From NCBI GenBank assembly GCA_036250195.1, contig JAVHZZ010000002.1, positions 63,635,705 through 63,699,704 on the forward strand: 64,000 nucleotides of DNA, given 5' to 3'. Every line of letters begins with the position of its first letter. The stretch's first letter is position 1. Under the pieces are notes generated by a model. The model ran no database searches, was not told where the DNA came from, and was given only the letters and a program-made list of their open reading frames with translations. Both the position numbers and the translations under genes were made by a program. Origin of the DNA: Mixophyes australis. Lineage: Eukaryota > Chordata > Amphibia > Anura > Limnodynastidae. Below, one piece after another: positions 44,265 to 56,060 of the stretch.

Positions 44265-46475
44265 CTATAGATGACTTCTGAGATTAATTTTTTTTGCTGT
44301 ATTTTTTGCAGTAGCTTTTCCTTCTAACACATACTCGTAGGTACCACATTTAGGAAGTTGTATATAGTCGATCTGAAGTCTCTGAAAGGGATAGAAAGCC
44401 TTTGGGGTCTTTACTCTTTGCCCTGGATTGTGTATTCCACATATCCAGCAAGCTGCCACATAGTTTGTGTCCGCACAGTTAAATCCAGGGGCAATCCAAT
44501 TTTTCCATACCCTATTAGTCATTGCCTCTTTGGAATGATGTACTTGTCCATGTGCAATTTGAGTCATTACTGGGTATAAGGCTCTTGGTAGGCACCATTT
44601 ATTTTCTTTTGACCATATTCCTTGCTCATCAAGCTGTGCACCTTCTTTTTCCCACTTATTCTTTTCTTCCTTTGTTGCTTGTTTCTGAAAGTCTTTAAGG
44701 CTTTGTAGGTCTGGGAATTGAAATTTGTCTGTGTCACCTTCTGTTGAGTCTACAAGAAATGTAGTATTCTTTGGTTGGAGGGCTGCCTTTTTTGCTGCTT
44801 GATCTGCAAAGTTATTTCCTCTTGCTTCTGGAGTTTGTTCTCTAGTGTGAGCTTGAACCTTTATAATTCCCACTTGTTTAGGGAGTTCCAATGCTCTAAA
44901 CAGTTCATTAATCAAGTTTGCATGTTTGATGGGTTTTCCATTTGATCCTTGGAAATCTCTGCTTTTCCAAATGGGACCGAAGTCATGCGCCACTCCCCAG
45001 GCATAACGTGAATCTGTATATACATTGGCTTTTTGTCCTTCTTTATATACACAAGCTTTAATTAGAGCTAATAATTCTGCTTCTTGTGCTGATGCTCCAT
45101 TAGACAGTGTTCCTGAGTCAAGCACTTCTTCCTCAGTTGTGATGGCATAACCTGTGTATGGAACTCCGTCCACATAATATCTAGATCCATCCACATAAAG
45201 AGTTAGGGTTGCATCTGAAAATGGTGTGTCAGTGACATTATGTAACGCTGAAGTCTCTAATTTCATAAGCTCCAAACAATCATGTGAAAATTTTTGTGTG
45301 TGTATTTCTTCAGTTTCTTCAGTTTCTTCTTCAGACGCTTCACTCAGGTCCTCATATCCCCTGTCTGATGATTCATCTTCTTTGCAACTCCCCTTACTCC
45401 CCTCTTCTGAATCATCAATGGGGAGCAGGGTTACTGGATTGAGGACTGTGCAATTGGTAATTGTTACATGTAAGGCGCTGAACAAGGCTACCTGATATTT
45501 AGTTAGTCTAGCTGCAGACAAATGTCTTGTTTTTGCTTGATTAAGAATTTCTGTGACTGCATGTGGAACTTGAATAATAAGTGCATGGTCCAATACCATA
45601 TCTGCTACCTTTTCTTTCAGTATTGCTGCTGCTACTGCTTGTATACATGATGGAGAACCTCTTATAATTGGATCGAGTTGTGCAGAATAATAGGCCAGTG
45701 GCCTTTGCTTCGTTCCATGTTTCTGTGTGAGGACTCCTAGAGCATGTCCTGACTGCTCATGGCAGAACAATGTGAAAGGCTTCAGATAGTCTGGTAGTCC
45801 AAGTGCTGGTGCAGTAGAGATAGCATGTTTCAGGGCTTGCACTGCATTCTCTATTTCAGTTATATTGAGTGGTTCTGTTCCCTGTTGTTTCCTCAAGCAT
45901 TCATACAGTGGTTGCATAAGAATTGAAGCTGAAGGAATCCACTCTCTGCAATATCCGAGGAGTCCCAAAAAGGCTCTGATTTCTTTGACTGTTTTTAGTG
46001 TCTTCATGTCTCGTATAACTTTAACTCTTTCAGTTGTAAGATGTTTGGTTCCTGCAGAGATACAATGTCCTAAGAATATTACTTTTTCCTGTACTAATTG
46101 CAACTTGCTTGGTGAGACTCTGCAGTCTTGTTCGGCCAGGAAACAAAGTAATGATAGTGTTTCTGCTTTGCATTCTTCTTCAGTTTCTGCAGCCAACATG
46201 AGATCATCTACATATTGAATGAGTTGAGTAGTTGGATTGATAGGCCTCCATCCTTGGAGAATTAGTGCCATTGCCTCTGAGAATTCCGACGGGCTTGTGG
46301 CTCCTCCCTGAGGGAGTCTTGTCCAGCAATATTGGTTTCCATCATGGGTGAAGGCTAGAAGGAGTTGACTATCTTCTGTAATTGGGACTGAGAAGAAAGC
46401 ATTTGCTAAGTCAATTACTGAAAACCATTTTGCATTTGGCGGTATCTGATTAAGCAAAGTATGGGGATTAGGCAC
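44265..46475 (-). pseudogene. pol: ERV reverse transcriptase, RNase H and integrase N-part
   Basis: 736 open residues. Reverse transcriptase palm has YVDD at 88-91 and LPQGGATSPSEF before it. RNase H keeps its acidic residues (LYVDGS about 429, the AELLAL Glu about 467, YTDSR 488, FADQA 558). An acidic spacer lies at about 355-392. Integrase starts with an HHCC-type zinc site (H642, H646, C676, C679) and has the first core Asp in QIDY (703). After residue 717 about 15-20 expected residues are missing, and then the frame is lost at a T8 run (44288-44295). This element cannot make a complete integrase. Confidence 0.92.
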
Positions 46476-46517
46476 AATGGGAGTGTTGATCAGAAGTCTT
46501 TTGTTGACCTCCTTAGG

Positions 46518-46853
46518 TCATAAACCATCCAGTATTGCACCCCCTTGTCCGACATCTTGTTTCTTTACTGGGAATAGGTGTGTAGAATAAGGAGAGCGAC
46601 ATTTTCTTAACACCCCTATTTGTAGATATTCTTGTATTTGTTCTGAGATCGCTTTGGTTTGAGCTGCAGCAAGTGGGTACTGTTTAATTGAGACAGGATG
46701 TGTTCCTGGCTTTAGTGTCAGTTTTACAGGATTTACTTTAAGTGTGCCCACATCGTGTTTTCCTTTGGACCATAACTTGTCTGGTGCTATGTTCAGCCAA
46801 TCTGGTAGATTAACAGTCTTATCCTTGTGACATGTGCTCATCTGCTCTAGCAT
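46518..46853 (-). pseudogene. pol: ERV reverse transcriptase, N-terminal part
   Basis: 111 residues directly after the amber codon. The stretch LKPGTHPVSIKQYPLAAAQ and CRSPYSTHLFPVKK are typical of the reverse transcriptase fingers. It leaves the correct frame around a run of five C near 46540 and stops. A second shift near 46505 is needed before the next pol segment. The broken region falls between the fingers and the palm. Confidence 0.85.
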
Positions 46854-47660
46854 CTAGATTGCTGCTGTAAGCTCTTCTTGGACTGGAGATGGGAGTTGAC
46901 TTGTGAGTTTTACTCCATTTGGGGTGTATTTGATACTGGCTTGTATCTTTGAAAGTACATCTGCTCCCAATAGATTATAGGGACAAGATGAGGAAGTGAG
47001 AAATTGTATTGGTACTTCAATTGTCTCTTCACCTACTAAAAGTGTAACTGGTTTACTTTCTGTTAGTTTTACTTCTTTTCTTGCTAGGCCTGTAGCAGGT
47101 AAATCAATTTCTGTTAATAGTTGTTGAGGTACCTCCTGTTTTCTTAATACAGTGCGGCTTGCTCCAGTATCAATTAGACACTCACATTCTTGACCATTAT
47201 GTAATATGATATTCACTAGGCCTTTAGTCAAGTTGTCTTTCAGAGTTTGGTTACAATCTCTTTTCATGTGCCCTCTCTGTTTGCAAAAGAAACAAACGCC
47301 TTGCTTTTTCATTTCTTCCAGAGTCATGTTTTCTTTTTCCTTTATTTGTTGCTCAGGGGCACCTCTTGTGTCTGTACGAACCTTCCAGTCTTGATTCTCT
47401 TGGACCACATGAACGGTTTGGGACTTGTCTTTGACTTTCCTCTGCTTCTCCTTTTCCCGGTCTTCTATACCTTCTAGGACTTGGAGCATGGATTGCATTT
47501 CCATTGTAACTACTTCTGGTCTTATAAAGAACAATTGTTGATGATATATTTCAGAAAGGCCATTAAGGAATCTGGTCTTAAACAGTCTGCAATGTTGGGC
47601 ATTATCTTGAGTGAAGCCTTCAACTTTGTGTGCTTGAGTAGCTCTGTCACAATCTGGCAA
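46854..47660 (-). pseudogene. gag-pro: ERV Gag C-terminus plus protease
   Basis: 268 open residues. The first 110 look like late capsid and a charged region. A CCHC zinc knuckle (CFFCKQRGHMKRDC, residues 123-136) marks nucleocapsid. The protease follows in the same frame with the catalytic motif LIDTGAS (Asp about 164) and LLGADVL near residue 232. An amber codon (TAG, 46854-46856) ends it, and the next 111 codons continue in frame into reverse transcriptase. In well-studied gammaretroviruses the read-through amber lies before protease, so this one is more likely a mutation. Upstream the frame is interrupted by a stop near 47700. Confidence 0.85.
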
Positions 47661-47769
47661 AGCCAGTGCTGGTGCTGAAGTTGCTTTAGCTTAAAATTGG
47701 TTAAACATTTGGTTTTGCTCAGTGGAGAGTGTAAATGTCTTGCTATCACCCAGAATTACTAATGCAAAA

Positions 47770-49260
47770 ACACAGATAATAGCTCATAAAGTCTTAAATC
47801 TTTTTCATTTCCGTACAAATATTGAATTCCCATCAATGCATTACCATACCCACGATACAAAGAAGGACTTGCAGTATACTACTATTATAGCACAGTAAAT
47901 AATGGCAGTGAATGCGTTTACAACACTGATTGACTCAAAATTGTTATGAGGATAAAAATAAAAACCTTTTGCTTTCTGCACATACAGAAAAACCATCTGG
48001 TTCATGCATTTGCTATGCGAATAGCACATAAACTCTAATATCTCTTTCCAAAACAAGGTAATCATTACTCAGCAGAGTCTACGTTCTATAAATCCTTCAT
48101 TAGTTTATACTTATGTTTGTTGTGGCTGTTGACCAAAACATATTGCAACTTCTATTCATTGCAAGTTGGATCAATGCAATCTGGATTGAAAGGGTGCTTT
48201 GTAGCTGGAGAGCTTCTGTGAAGAAAAAACTTTTGCATAGAGATTAACATTTATTCACTAGAAATTACAGTAACTGTTATTAATTCACATTAAACAGCTG
48301 CTAATACGACACTTGTTTAAAAGTTTCTCTTTGTAGCTTAACTGTGACGCTATGTGTTCCATACAATGAAAAACTGATTTCCTCAAAGGGGCAGTCCCTA
48401 ATCTCACAAACAGGGAATGTCAAAGTGACGAGACCTGGGCGAGTGTTCAAAGCCACTCCTTTCTCATCATCTCTTTGTAAACCAAATATTCACACATATT
48501 TCCAGATTCTGTGATTTCCATGTTTAAAGTACAAATATATATTCACAATTCTCGCTCACAGACGACATTTTATCTCGTAACATTTCTTTATGGGCATAAC
48601 AAACCCTCCTTATTTCTGAGAACTTTCATCAGCGCCATTTTCACATAGATAAAAACAGCTTGTAATATATATCTTCAAGTAAAGCTCACTCCCACAATTC
48701 TCAACTTCATTAAAGAGAAAGCTATTTTTCTCAAATTTCAGAAACAAAATTATTTTGTTCAAATACAGAAACGGCTTGTTGGACCCCAGCCAGCTTGTCC
48801 GTCCACTGAATCGTGTAATGATGGACCAAAACATTTCAACACTTGTTATGCATCTCTTTAAAAGCTTAGAATTAAGCAGGCAGGCATTATATTATTTACA
48901 AAAATGTACAACTTCTTTAACCTTGAAACATGTCTCTTGTAAAAAAAATAAACAGACAAGACAGACAAACACAGATCTCCCTCACACGAAGTAAGACGGA
49001 GACAAAACTCACATACAGAGAAAGAAAAATCAGCTGATACCTTCCAGCCTACTGCTGTGGAACTACAAGTCCCAGCATTAGACTAAATACAAGTTAGCCT
49101 CAACATGTCATTATCACTCAGCACTCCGGACATATTTTATCAGCATTACATACATTGTCAGATAACAAAAAACAGAGTGCTTCTTATCTCAACACACTGA
49201 AATCTTTTACACAGAATAAGGGAGGGGCACATCTCACTCATTCAGCTGCGCAGGATCAAA
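47770..49260. other. Non-gag sequence inside the ERV
   Basis: Where capsid should lie there is AT-rich, non-coding sequence. It includes GGAACTACAAGTCCCAGCA near 49060, a motif often found in vertebrate repeats and promoters. I read this as replacement or insertion by other DNA, with no terminal repeats seen. Confidence 0.5.
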
Positions 49261-49267
49261 CATACAT

Positions 49268-49495
49268 TTAGCATATCCACACATTGACCTGATCTTCATA
49301 GCCAAGCCTTTTTATCCATTCTTTATTATTCAAATAAAACCCATACCATTTCTCTAAGTCTAATGTCCCTTCTGGGGGAAATCCTGCTCTCTTGAGTACT
49401 TTATGAATTCTTTTAAGAGCTTTACTACCTTCTCTCTTTTTCATTATATCCATAGGCTTGCCTATAGTAGGCATCTTACTGTTCTGTGCCCCCAT
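49268..49495 (-). pseudogene. gag: ERV Gag matrix N-terminal fragment
   Basis: 75 residues starting MGAQNSK. The Gly after Met fits an N-myristoylation site, as in retroviral matrix proteins that target Gag to the plasma membrane. A basic segment follows (KKREGSKALKRIHKVLKRAG). The frame stops after 75 residues and no continuation is found for about 1.5 kb, so matrix is truncated and most of capsid is lost or replaced. Its distance from the primer site is normal for a gag start. Confidence 0.7.
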
Positions 49496-49499
49496 TTAC

Positions 49500-50192
49500 T
49501 GGGTTACTGGTCACAGTACTGTCAGTATCTGGGATACAATGTCTTATAAGTGGAATAAGGTAATACAATTTTCCCCTTTGTACAGACTATAAGTATCTTT
49601 AATCCTTTACCTCCTAGTCTGCCATAGGAACACCAGATGTGAGTTTTATCGGCTGTAGATTAAAAGGCTGGCACTTATGGCTGATCCGATTCTTCCCCTC
49701 AAGTCAGTGTATGGACATATAGGTTTATAATCTGGTAACATATGATTTTGTGGCCAATATGTAGTATTTCTTCATTCAAATGCACCCTAATGTAAAATAT
49801 AGTTCTTTTTCATTACTTACAAAACCGTAATATGCATTTGTAGTTGTAACACACTCTAGTCTAGGTCCCTTGCAACCTGAATATTTTCTCAGAACAATGC
49901 AGCAGGTACAATTCTTACATACACCTCTCTTATTATCTTCTAACTAAAATTGTCTACATCCATCATAATCTACAGTATCCATACATTTATCATTTCATTA
50001 TCCTTTCCTCTGACTGTACATTGGGTTCATAGTATACCCTCTAATCACCTCAACTGACTTTCCTTAGACATACAAAGAAATACTGAACTGAGTAAGAAGG
50101 TAGAAATCTACACTTTTCTTACTCACCGGATTTAGTTCAGCAGTTCTCTGGACATCAGTGGAGTTTGGCGTCAGGTGTGGAGATATTGGAGC
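49500..50192 (-). other. ERV leader region
   Basis: Non-coding sequence between the primer site and the gag start. It would hold the packaging signal and splice donor. I did not identify either with confidence. Confidence 0.5.
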
Positions 50193-50211
50193 ATCCCAGA
50201 CGTAGCCCCCA
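50193..50211 (-). promoter_or_regulatory. ERV primer binding site, tRNA-Pro-like
   Basis: The minus strand reads TGGGGGCTACGTCTGGGAT four bases after the 5' LTR. From memory this is the tRNA-Pro site with one inserted base and one transition. Confidence 0.65.
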
Positions 50212-50215
50212 GAAA

Positions 50216-50789
50216 TGTTGGGGTATCGGGGTTCACCGATACTTCTATCAAGCACCTTCAATGTCAGTCAGATCTTTCTTTGTTTTCAGTCGACTGGTGA
50301 ACAGAAAATACTCAACACCTGTATGATATAATGCTGAGCAGCTTTATTCTGTTCCAATTTGAGACCACTTCAGCGCTTATTTTTATACATGTAAGTCTAG
50401 GGGTATAGATTCTGAACAACCAATTATAAGACAGTAAAATAATGAGAGAAAATCAATTAACAATATATATATTTCAGTTTTACATCAAAGATCAAACAAC
50501 TCTTTCTTCTTTGTGTGTTATCTCTTTCCAGGCTTTTCGCCAATATCCTTGTGCTGCCCCCATCTTTGAGTCCTTGGGTTTTATCTTATCAAGAACGTTG
50601 CTACATGTTCTTGGAATGTTTTCGTTGATGGGAACATGGCGCTGCGTGGCCAACCTTAAATAATTTGTCTTTTTAAACTGAAAATAATATCTGCTTAATT
50701 TCTCTTAAAGTCATAGCATAACATATTAGCATCTAAAGCTTAGCACATGATAGATATTAAATCAATAATCATACAATTCCACTCTAACA
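50216..50789 (-). repeat. ERV 5' LTR
   Basis: 574 bp, same length as its partner and with two differences. Confidence 0.95.
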
Positions 50790-51099
50790 TAAGCTTCCAG
50801 TCAGGGCTTGCTCTGGCTGACTCCTTAATTGATTAGAGCGGGTGCTCCACCTGGTCTCCTGCTCTGTGTGCAGATTTAACCCTCTCAGCACATTTAGGCT
50901 TTGGTTTTCCCAGGGAAACCATAACTCTATCCTCCACTAGAAGGTGGCAACGTATCCCAATTGCAACAATATATAAGAAATTACCAACTTATAATAGTAT
51001 AATCATTAATAAAGATAGGTTTTAATATTTTTTTCCATTTACCCCCTCCATAAAATACATAAAACCGAATGTTCTTAATGCATCCTGTACATACAATGT

Positions 51100-51997
51100 G
51101 TTTACAGTAACAACATTAAAACCACCTGACTAATATTGTGTAGGTCCCACTAAAACAGCTCTGACTCGTTGAGGCCTGGACTCTGAATGTGTCCTGTGGT
51201 ATTTGGCACCAAGGCGTTAGCAGCAGATCCTTGAGGTCCTGTAAGCTGCAAGGTGGGGCCTCCATAGCGCTGACTAGTTTTTCCAGCATAGATGCTCGAT
51301 CGAATTGAGATCTGGAGAATTTGGAGGCCAAGTCAAACACCTTGAACTCTTTGTCATGTTCCTCAAACCATTCCTGAGCAATTTTTGCAGTGTGGCAGGA
51401 CGCATTATCCTGCTGAAAGAGGCCACTGCCATCAGGGAATACCGTTGCCATGAAGGGGTGTATTTGGTCTACAACAATGTTTAAGTATGTGATATGTGTC
51501 AAAGTAACATTCACATGAATGCCAGGACCCAAGGTTTCCCAAAAGAACGTGGCTCAGAGCATCACACTGCCTTCTTCCCATAGTGCATTCTGGTGCCATC
51601 TTTTCCGAAGACGCACACGCACTCGGCTGTCCACATGATGTAAAAGAAAATGTGAGCTCTTCTGTGGGATTGGACCAGACGGGCTAGCCTTCGCTCTCCC
51701 CCACAAATCAATGAGCCTTGAGCGCTCATGACCCTGTCGCCAGTTCATCGTTTGTCCTTTCTTGGACCACTTTTGGTAGGTATTAACCAGTACATAAGAG
51801 GAACACCACACGCAGGACCTGCCCTTTTGGAGATGCTTACATTTGCCTATTTTTCCTACTTTGAACACATCAACTTCAAGAACTGACTGTTTACTTGCTG
51901 CCTAACATATCCCACCCCTGGACAGGTGCCATTGTAACAATATAATCAATGTTATTCACTTCACTTGTCAGTGGTTTTAATGTTGTGGATGATCTGT
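51100..51997 (-). mobile_element. Decayed Tc1 element (minus)
   Basis: The ends carry ACAACATTAAAACCAC and its inverse GTGGTTTTAATGTTGT. The minus strand encodes broken Tc1 transposase: an N-terminal piece with YQKWSKKGQ and RQGHERSRLID (51554-51868) and a C-terminal piece with FQQDNASCHTAKIAQEWFEEHD (51116-51532), which holds the second catalytic Asp. Several frameshifts separate them, and about 300 bp of the consensus seem lost. Confidence 0.88.
51116..51532 (-). pseudogene. Tc1 transposase catalytic fragment
   Basis: 138 residues cover the second Asp (FQQDNASC) and a C-terminal part related to SMEAPP.NLQDLKDLL with a late frameshift before the expected Glu region. The protein is inactive. 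Confidence 0.85.
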
Positions 51998-52089
51998 GTT
52001 TATTGTCAATATTCCTTGCATACACATTTTCTTTGATATCTATTGGGATGCATTTGTGTAGTTTTTAATACAAACACTGTGCTGTATTA

Positions 52090-54218
52090 AGCTGGGTACA
52101 CACTACAGAATTTTCCACCAACTTTTTATACCGATCGATTTTACATCTAATCGATGGACCCATCGCTCAATTCATGGACTGCATACACACTAGCCTTGCT
52201 TTAGACGATAATGGAAAGACCGTTCGTCCCGGTAGCGACTTTTTACAGCCATGTTGTCGTGAACAATGATTTTAATTTCCATACACACTGAAGCAACATT
52301 TGCGGGGCATGCAACGATATACCAAAGATATTAGCATAGAGGGACAGAGCTTTCACTATAGTTAACACCCAAAAAACTCTAAAAGGAGAAAACATATACT
52401 GAGAAGACAAAACTGTCTCTCTTATAGGTAAAAATCTCCATACACAAGGTTATTATACACAAATAGACATTACCCACAATGGTCCATTTTCTACGTACAT
52501 CATCGCTGATTGGTCCACAGCAAAAACGAACACCCATGTCTGAGTGTATAAAATTACAGAGGAGCCTGTCTGGTGCCGAGGAACGTGAGAAGATGGTGGG
52601 TGAGGAGAAGGTGTCAGTGGGGGTTGGAGCTATGGAGACAGAGTCAGAGATGGTGCTGGAAGGTCCCAAAAAATTATGAAAAAGTGAAGGTGGGGGATAG
52701 AGATGCTCTATTAGATGAAGATTTTTTTTTTACTGCAGTTAAAAGAGCAAAGCCATCGAGCCCAAGAGAGGTGGAGATGATGGCAAAAGTACTGGACCAG
52801 TACGACTTCAACTGTCAAAAGCGAAAGTACAGAAAAGTTAATAATAGAAAGGAACTCATAATGCAAAAACTACTGCGATTACTGAAGGAAAAACTTGGAA
52901 AGAAAATAAATAAATTCCAAGTTCAGAAGAAGTGGTCGGACCTTAAAAATAAAGAGGAAAGGAGACTGGTTCGAATTTGTAGAAACATTAAAAAAAGTGA
53001 GTAGCACGTGTAGTCGTGCAGTGTACCTGTTTAAAGGACTTTATGTATTTTATTCTAGTTTCACACGAAGCAATGCAAACGACTGATTTGCAACAGATTT
53101 TTTTTTTGTCGGAAACAAGAGAATTAACGATTAACGGTGAGAAGTCCTGTTTAGATATCACTGATACCACTAATGTAACACCTGTTATCAAGCAAGAAAA
53201 AATTGATGTTGAATACAAAGTTATAAAAGAAGTTATACACAAAGGTATCTCAATGAACATGTGTAGACAACGAAATACTTTGGGCACATACCTGTACCGT
53301 TATAATAACCAAAATGGTGCCTGTTTTCCAGTATCTATTGAGGTTAAGCCCGCTATTGCTGCGATTGTGCCAGAGGGACCACAGCATAAACTGATCTCGA
53401 GCAGTGTGCAATGTGAGCAAATGAGACTATTTCTGGTGTTGGATTAAGACTTTTGTTAACTTTATTGCAGATATAGAAGTTTAATGCTAAACATTTTTAA
53501 TTTCCTTGTTTCGTAGATACTATCGTCACATCCGATGAAAGTTCTGAGCGAGAAAAAAACGTACTAAAGCTCCAGGATTATTTTAAAGAAATCAAAGAGA
53601 ACATAAGCGACATGAAGAATAAAAAATTAAAACCTTGAGAATAATTTTAATCAAATGTGTATGCTGTTTGGAACTGTTCTGCCACAAACCACTAGCACCT
53701 TTAACGTGTAATACTATTTTTTTCACTTGTCATATTCTACAATAAACATTTTTGTACTTTTTCCTGCAATAAAACTGTTGCATTAACACTGTGGTTTATT
53801 GTGGGTATTTTACAAATATTAGTTAAAGTTTAATATGACTTTAGAAGTTAAATAGTTTATAAAGGTTTAAGTTTATAAAGGGTAAATATGATTTGAATTC
53901 CCAATATAGATGCAAAGGGTACGTGGGACAGGCATCACAAATTTACATAAACACGCCCCCAACGGAGCACCAGGTCGAGGAAGTATCGGAGGATTGTTGT
54001 GGATTAGTTGGAAATGTATACACACAACACAATGGAAAGGAGATTGGAACGAAAATATTGAACGTTACGACCATCCAAATGAGGTGACAATATTCCATTT
54101 GGGCAGACTTTCGACCATCGTGTCATTACACACACTGACCCGACTTTCGAACGTGCGGTCGTATGTCAGCTGGTTGAGCCGATTATTGGACGAAAACCCC
54201 TGTAGTGTGTACCCAGCT
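52090..54218 (+). mobile_element. Harbinger-type transposon carrying only a Myb-like gene
   Basis: Perfect 19-bp terminal inverted repeats (AGCTGGGTACACACTACAG at 52090-52108 and its inverse at 54200-54218) are flanked by TTA at 52087-52089 and 54219-54221. A 3-bp TTA/TAA duplication is diagnostic of PIF/Harbinger. Autonomous members encode a transposase and a Myb-like partner. Here only the Myb-like gene is visible. A related MITE is at 12990. Confidence 0.93.
52536..53638 (+). CDS. Myb/SANT-like Harbinger accessory protein, 4 exons
   Basis: Proposed exons: 52536-52584, 52739-52996, 53059-53412 and 53517-53638, giving 260 residues. All three introns (154, 62 and 104 bp) are GT-AG and phase 1; donors are GTGAGA, GTGAGT and GTGAGC. 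Exon 2 carries the Myb/SANT-like domain (SPREVEMMAKVLDQYDF ... KINKFQVQKKWSDLKNKEERR). The last exon is charged and likely coiled-coil (LKLQDYFKEIKENI). Such proteins bring Harbinger transposase to DNA and into the nucleus. An in-frame upstream ATG at 52479 is an alternative start. An unspliced reading would need a frameshift near 52670, which makes the intron model better. A polyadenylation signal (AATAAA) follows near 53742. Confidence 0.75.
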
Positions 54219-54221
54219 TTA

Positions 54222-56060
54222 GTCATCACTATCATTCTGCACTTACACCTGCCGTGTAGCTGGTGCAATGATACGGCTAAAAAACACATATTTAAGAAAA
54301 ACCCAGAACTTTAATTAATCAGTCCCTTCACTCGACTGTCCCACCCTGCAAGTCATAGGCAGTAGTCTCATTGGCGCTCAGATATGAATTGCATTCATTG
54401 GTGTAAAGTCCGTTTCTGAGCATGTGAAGAGCTATTTCATGCATAGGGACTTGCATCCGAAGATGAATGCATACATTTATTTATAAAAATACAATCAATA
54501 ATGCTGATAACAAGTTAAAATACAATACATGCAGATAAGAAGGGCTTTTGCAATAGCAATGCAATGCAATTTGTTGTCTTCCAGCTAAGGATACTTGACA
54601 TGTGCATTGCACCAAACATTGTTAAATATCTCTGCAAATTGAAAATAACCCATAAGGTTCAGTTAGGAGGTAAGTGTCCATTGTTACCTTGCATATTATG
54701 TTTGCAGGACTGATTATGTGATAATTGTTTAATCTGCTCATTTTTGTTTGCACCTCCTTGATTTATACCTATTTTATCACGTTACCTGTACTATAATTGT
54801 CTACAAGTTGTGCAGCTAAAGACCTTGCAAAGCAGCTACAAAACGCGCTCCTAATTGAATCAGCCCCATGATTGAAATTCCATAGGTTTAAAAAGACTTG
54901 TCCATCAAGTTTCACCGATAATCCTTAAATCTGTTGATTCAGGGGAAAGCATATAAAAAAACCTAGAAAGCAAATGACACCTCCCTCCTAAGTGAACCCT
55001 AAGAGTTATTTTCAAAATACAAAAACTGCAGCCCACAATGCTTCTCTGTGTACACAAATATACAGCAAGTCTTTTCCACCAATCACATTTCAAGGTACAG
55101 CCGTAAATTAAAAAGTTAGCGCCCAGGGAAACAAGGAAAACTGACCCCCCCACCTTCAAATTCTACCTCACATATTTATAAACTACCCCCCCCCTTCAGC
55201 ATTACGCCCTGGGCGGTCACCCCTCTTGACCAGCCCTAGTTACAATTCTGTTTAAAGGTACAGATCCACATCACAATTAAAAACACTACCATAAAAATAA
55301 TTTTAGGCTCTGGAAAATGCACATGGTGGTAAAAGTAAAAAAAAAGTCCATACTATTAAAACTTTACAATAACCACTTGAATTAATTTTAGTGTTTATAA
55401 ACTGCATCTATGCCTTTGATTATGAGAGGAAACATCATGTGTCTGAAGCTTTTTTAATTACACAGGTCAAAGAACACTATGAAATGAGCTTCCAGCAGAC
55501 GTACAACTGGAAACTGCAAAATGTGTAAAATGTATAAGCTGCCATAGTCTACCACATACAGAGGGCAACAGGAGGTCCTACGATGGCATTCAGCTCAAGT
55601 CTTCAACCACAGCCTCAAGCTCCTTCCTGCTTTACTTTCAGATTTGTTTCTTACAGCTTGTAACACTTGTTTAAAATGTCTGCTGTTATTACAGATAGGT
55701 GTTTCTTTGATTAAATTTATTGTTTTAACCTATTACCGAGATTAAGGGCGGTGTGTGGCCCTTTTGAAGGTTAGAGAGCACCCATGCAGCTCCAATGAGG
55801 TTGCCTACATAGTTGCCAATTCTGCTTATAACAAGTGGAATTGGGCATGTTTTTTTTAAAAAGTTGCAGGGTTTTTCTGGTGGTCGCCGGTTGCAGGATT
55901 TAGAGAACATTTTTTCCCCAAAAACTTTATTGCCTTGTGTATAACGTTTCAGTGCAAAGGACGCTACTGGTCTCTTAAGTGGGTGTGACCTCAGGTGTTG
56001 GTAGGTATACGAGAGATAACAGGAGCTTCCTCGATTTTACAGCTGCAAGACCAGCCTACT
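54222..56060. other. No gene recognised
   Basis: Mostly AT-rich. A MITE-like end (GGGGCTGATTCAATTAGGAG on the minus strand) is at about 54848-54867. No structure is clear at 55200-56060. Confidence 0.45.

Larger units (their letters stand above)
42154..50789 (-). mobile_element. Class I endogenous retrovirus, defective
   Basis: Two 574-bp LTRs with TG...CA ends flank the element, which is read on the minus strand. Both flanks carry TAAG (42150-42153 and 50790-50793), a 4-bp target duplication. The LTRs differ at two sites (42234/50296 and 42551/50613), so the insertion is fairly recent. The primer site resembles tRNA-Pro. Gag is mostly missing, pol is broken by a stop, frameshifts and a deletion, and env is reduced to a C-terminal piece. 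A gamma- or epsilon-like affinity is inferred from the pol layout and the GPY/F motif. It cannot replicate on its own. Confidence 0.93.

Noticed and set aside
52573..53004. Single-exon reading of the Myb-like gene with a frameshift at an A6 run
   Set aside because: A GT-AG intron at 52585-52738 with matching phase explains the change of frame without an error.
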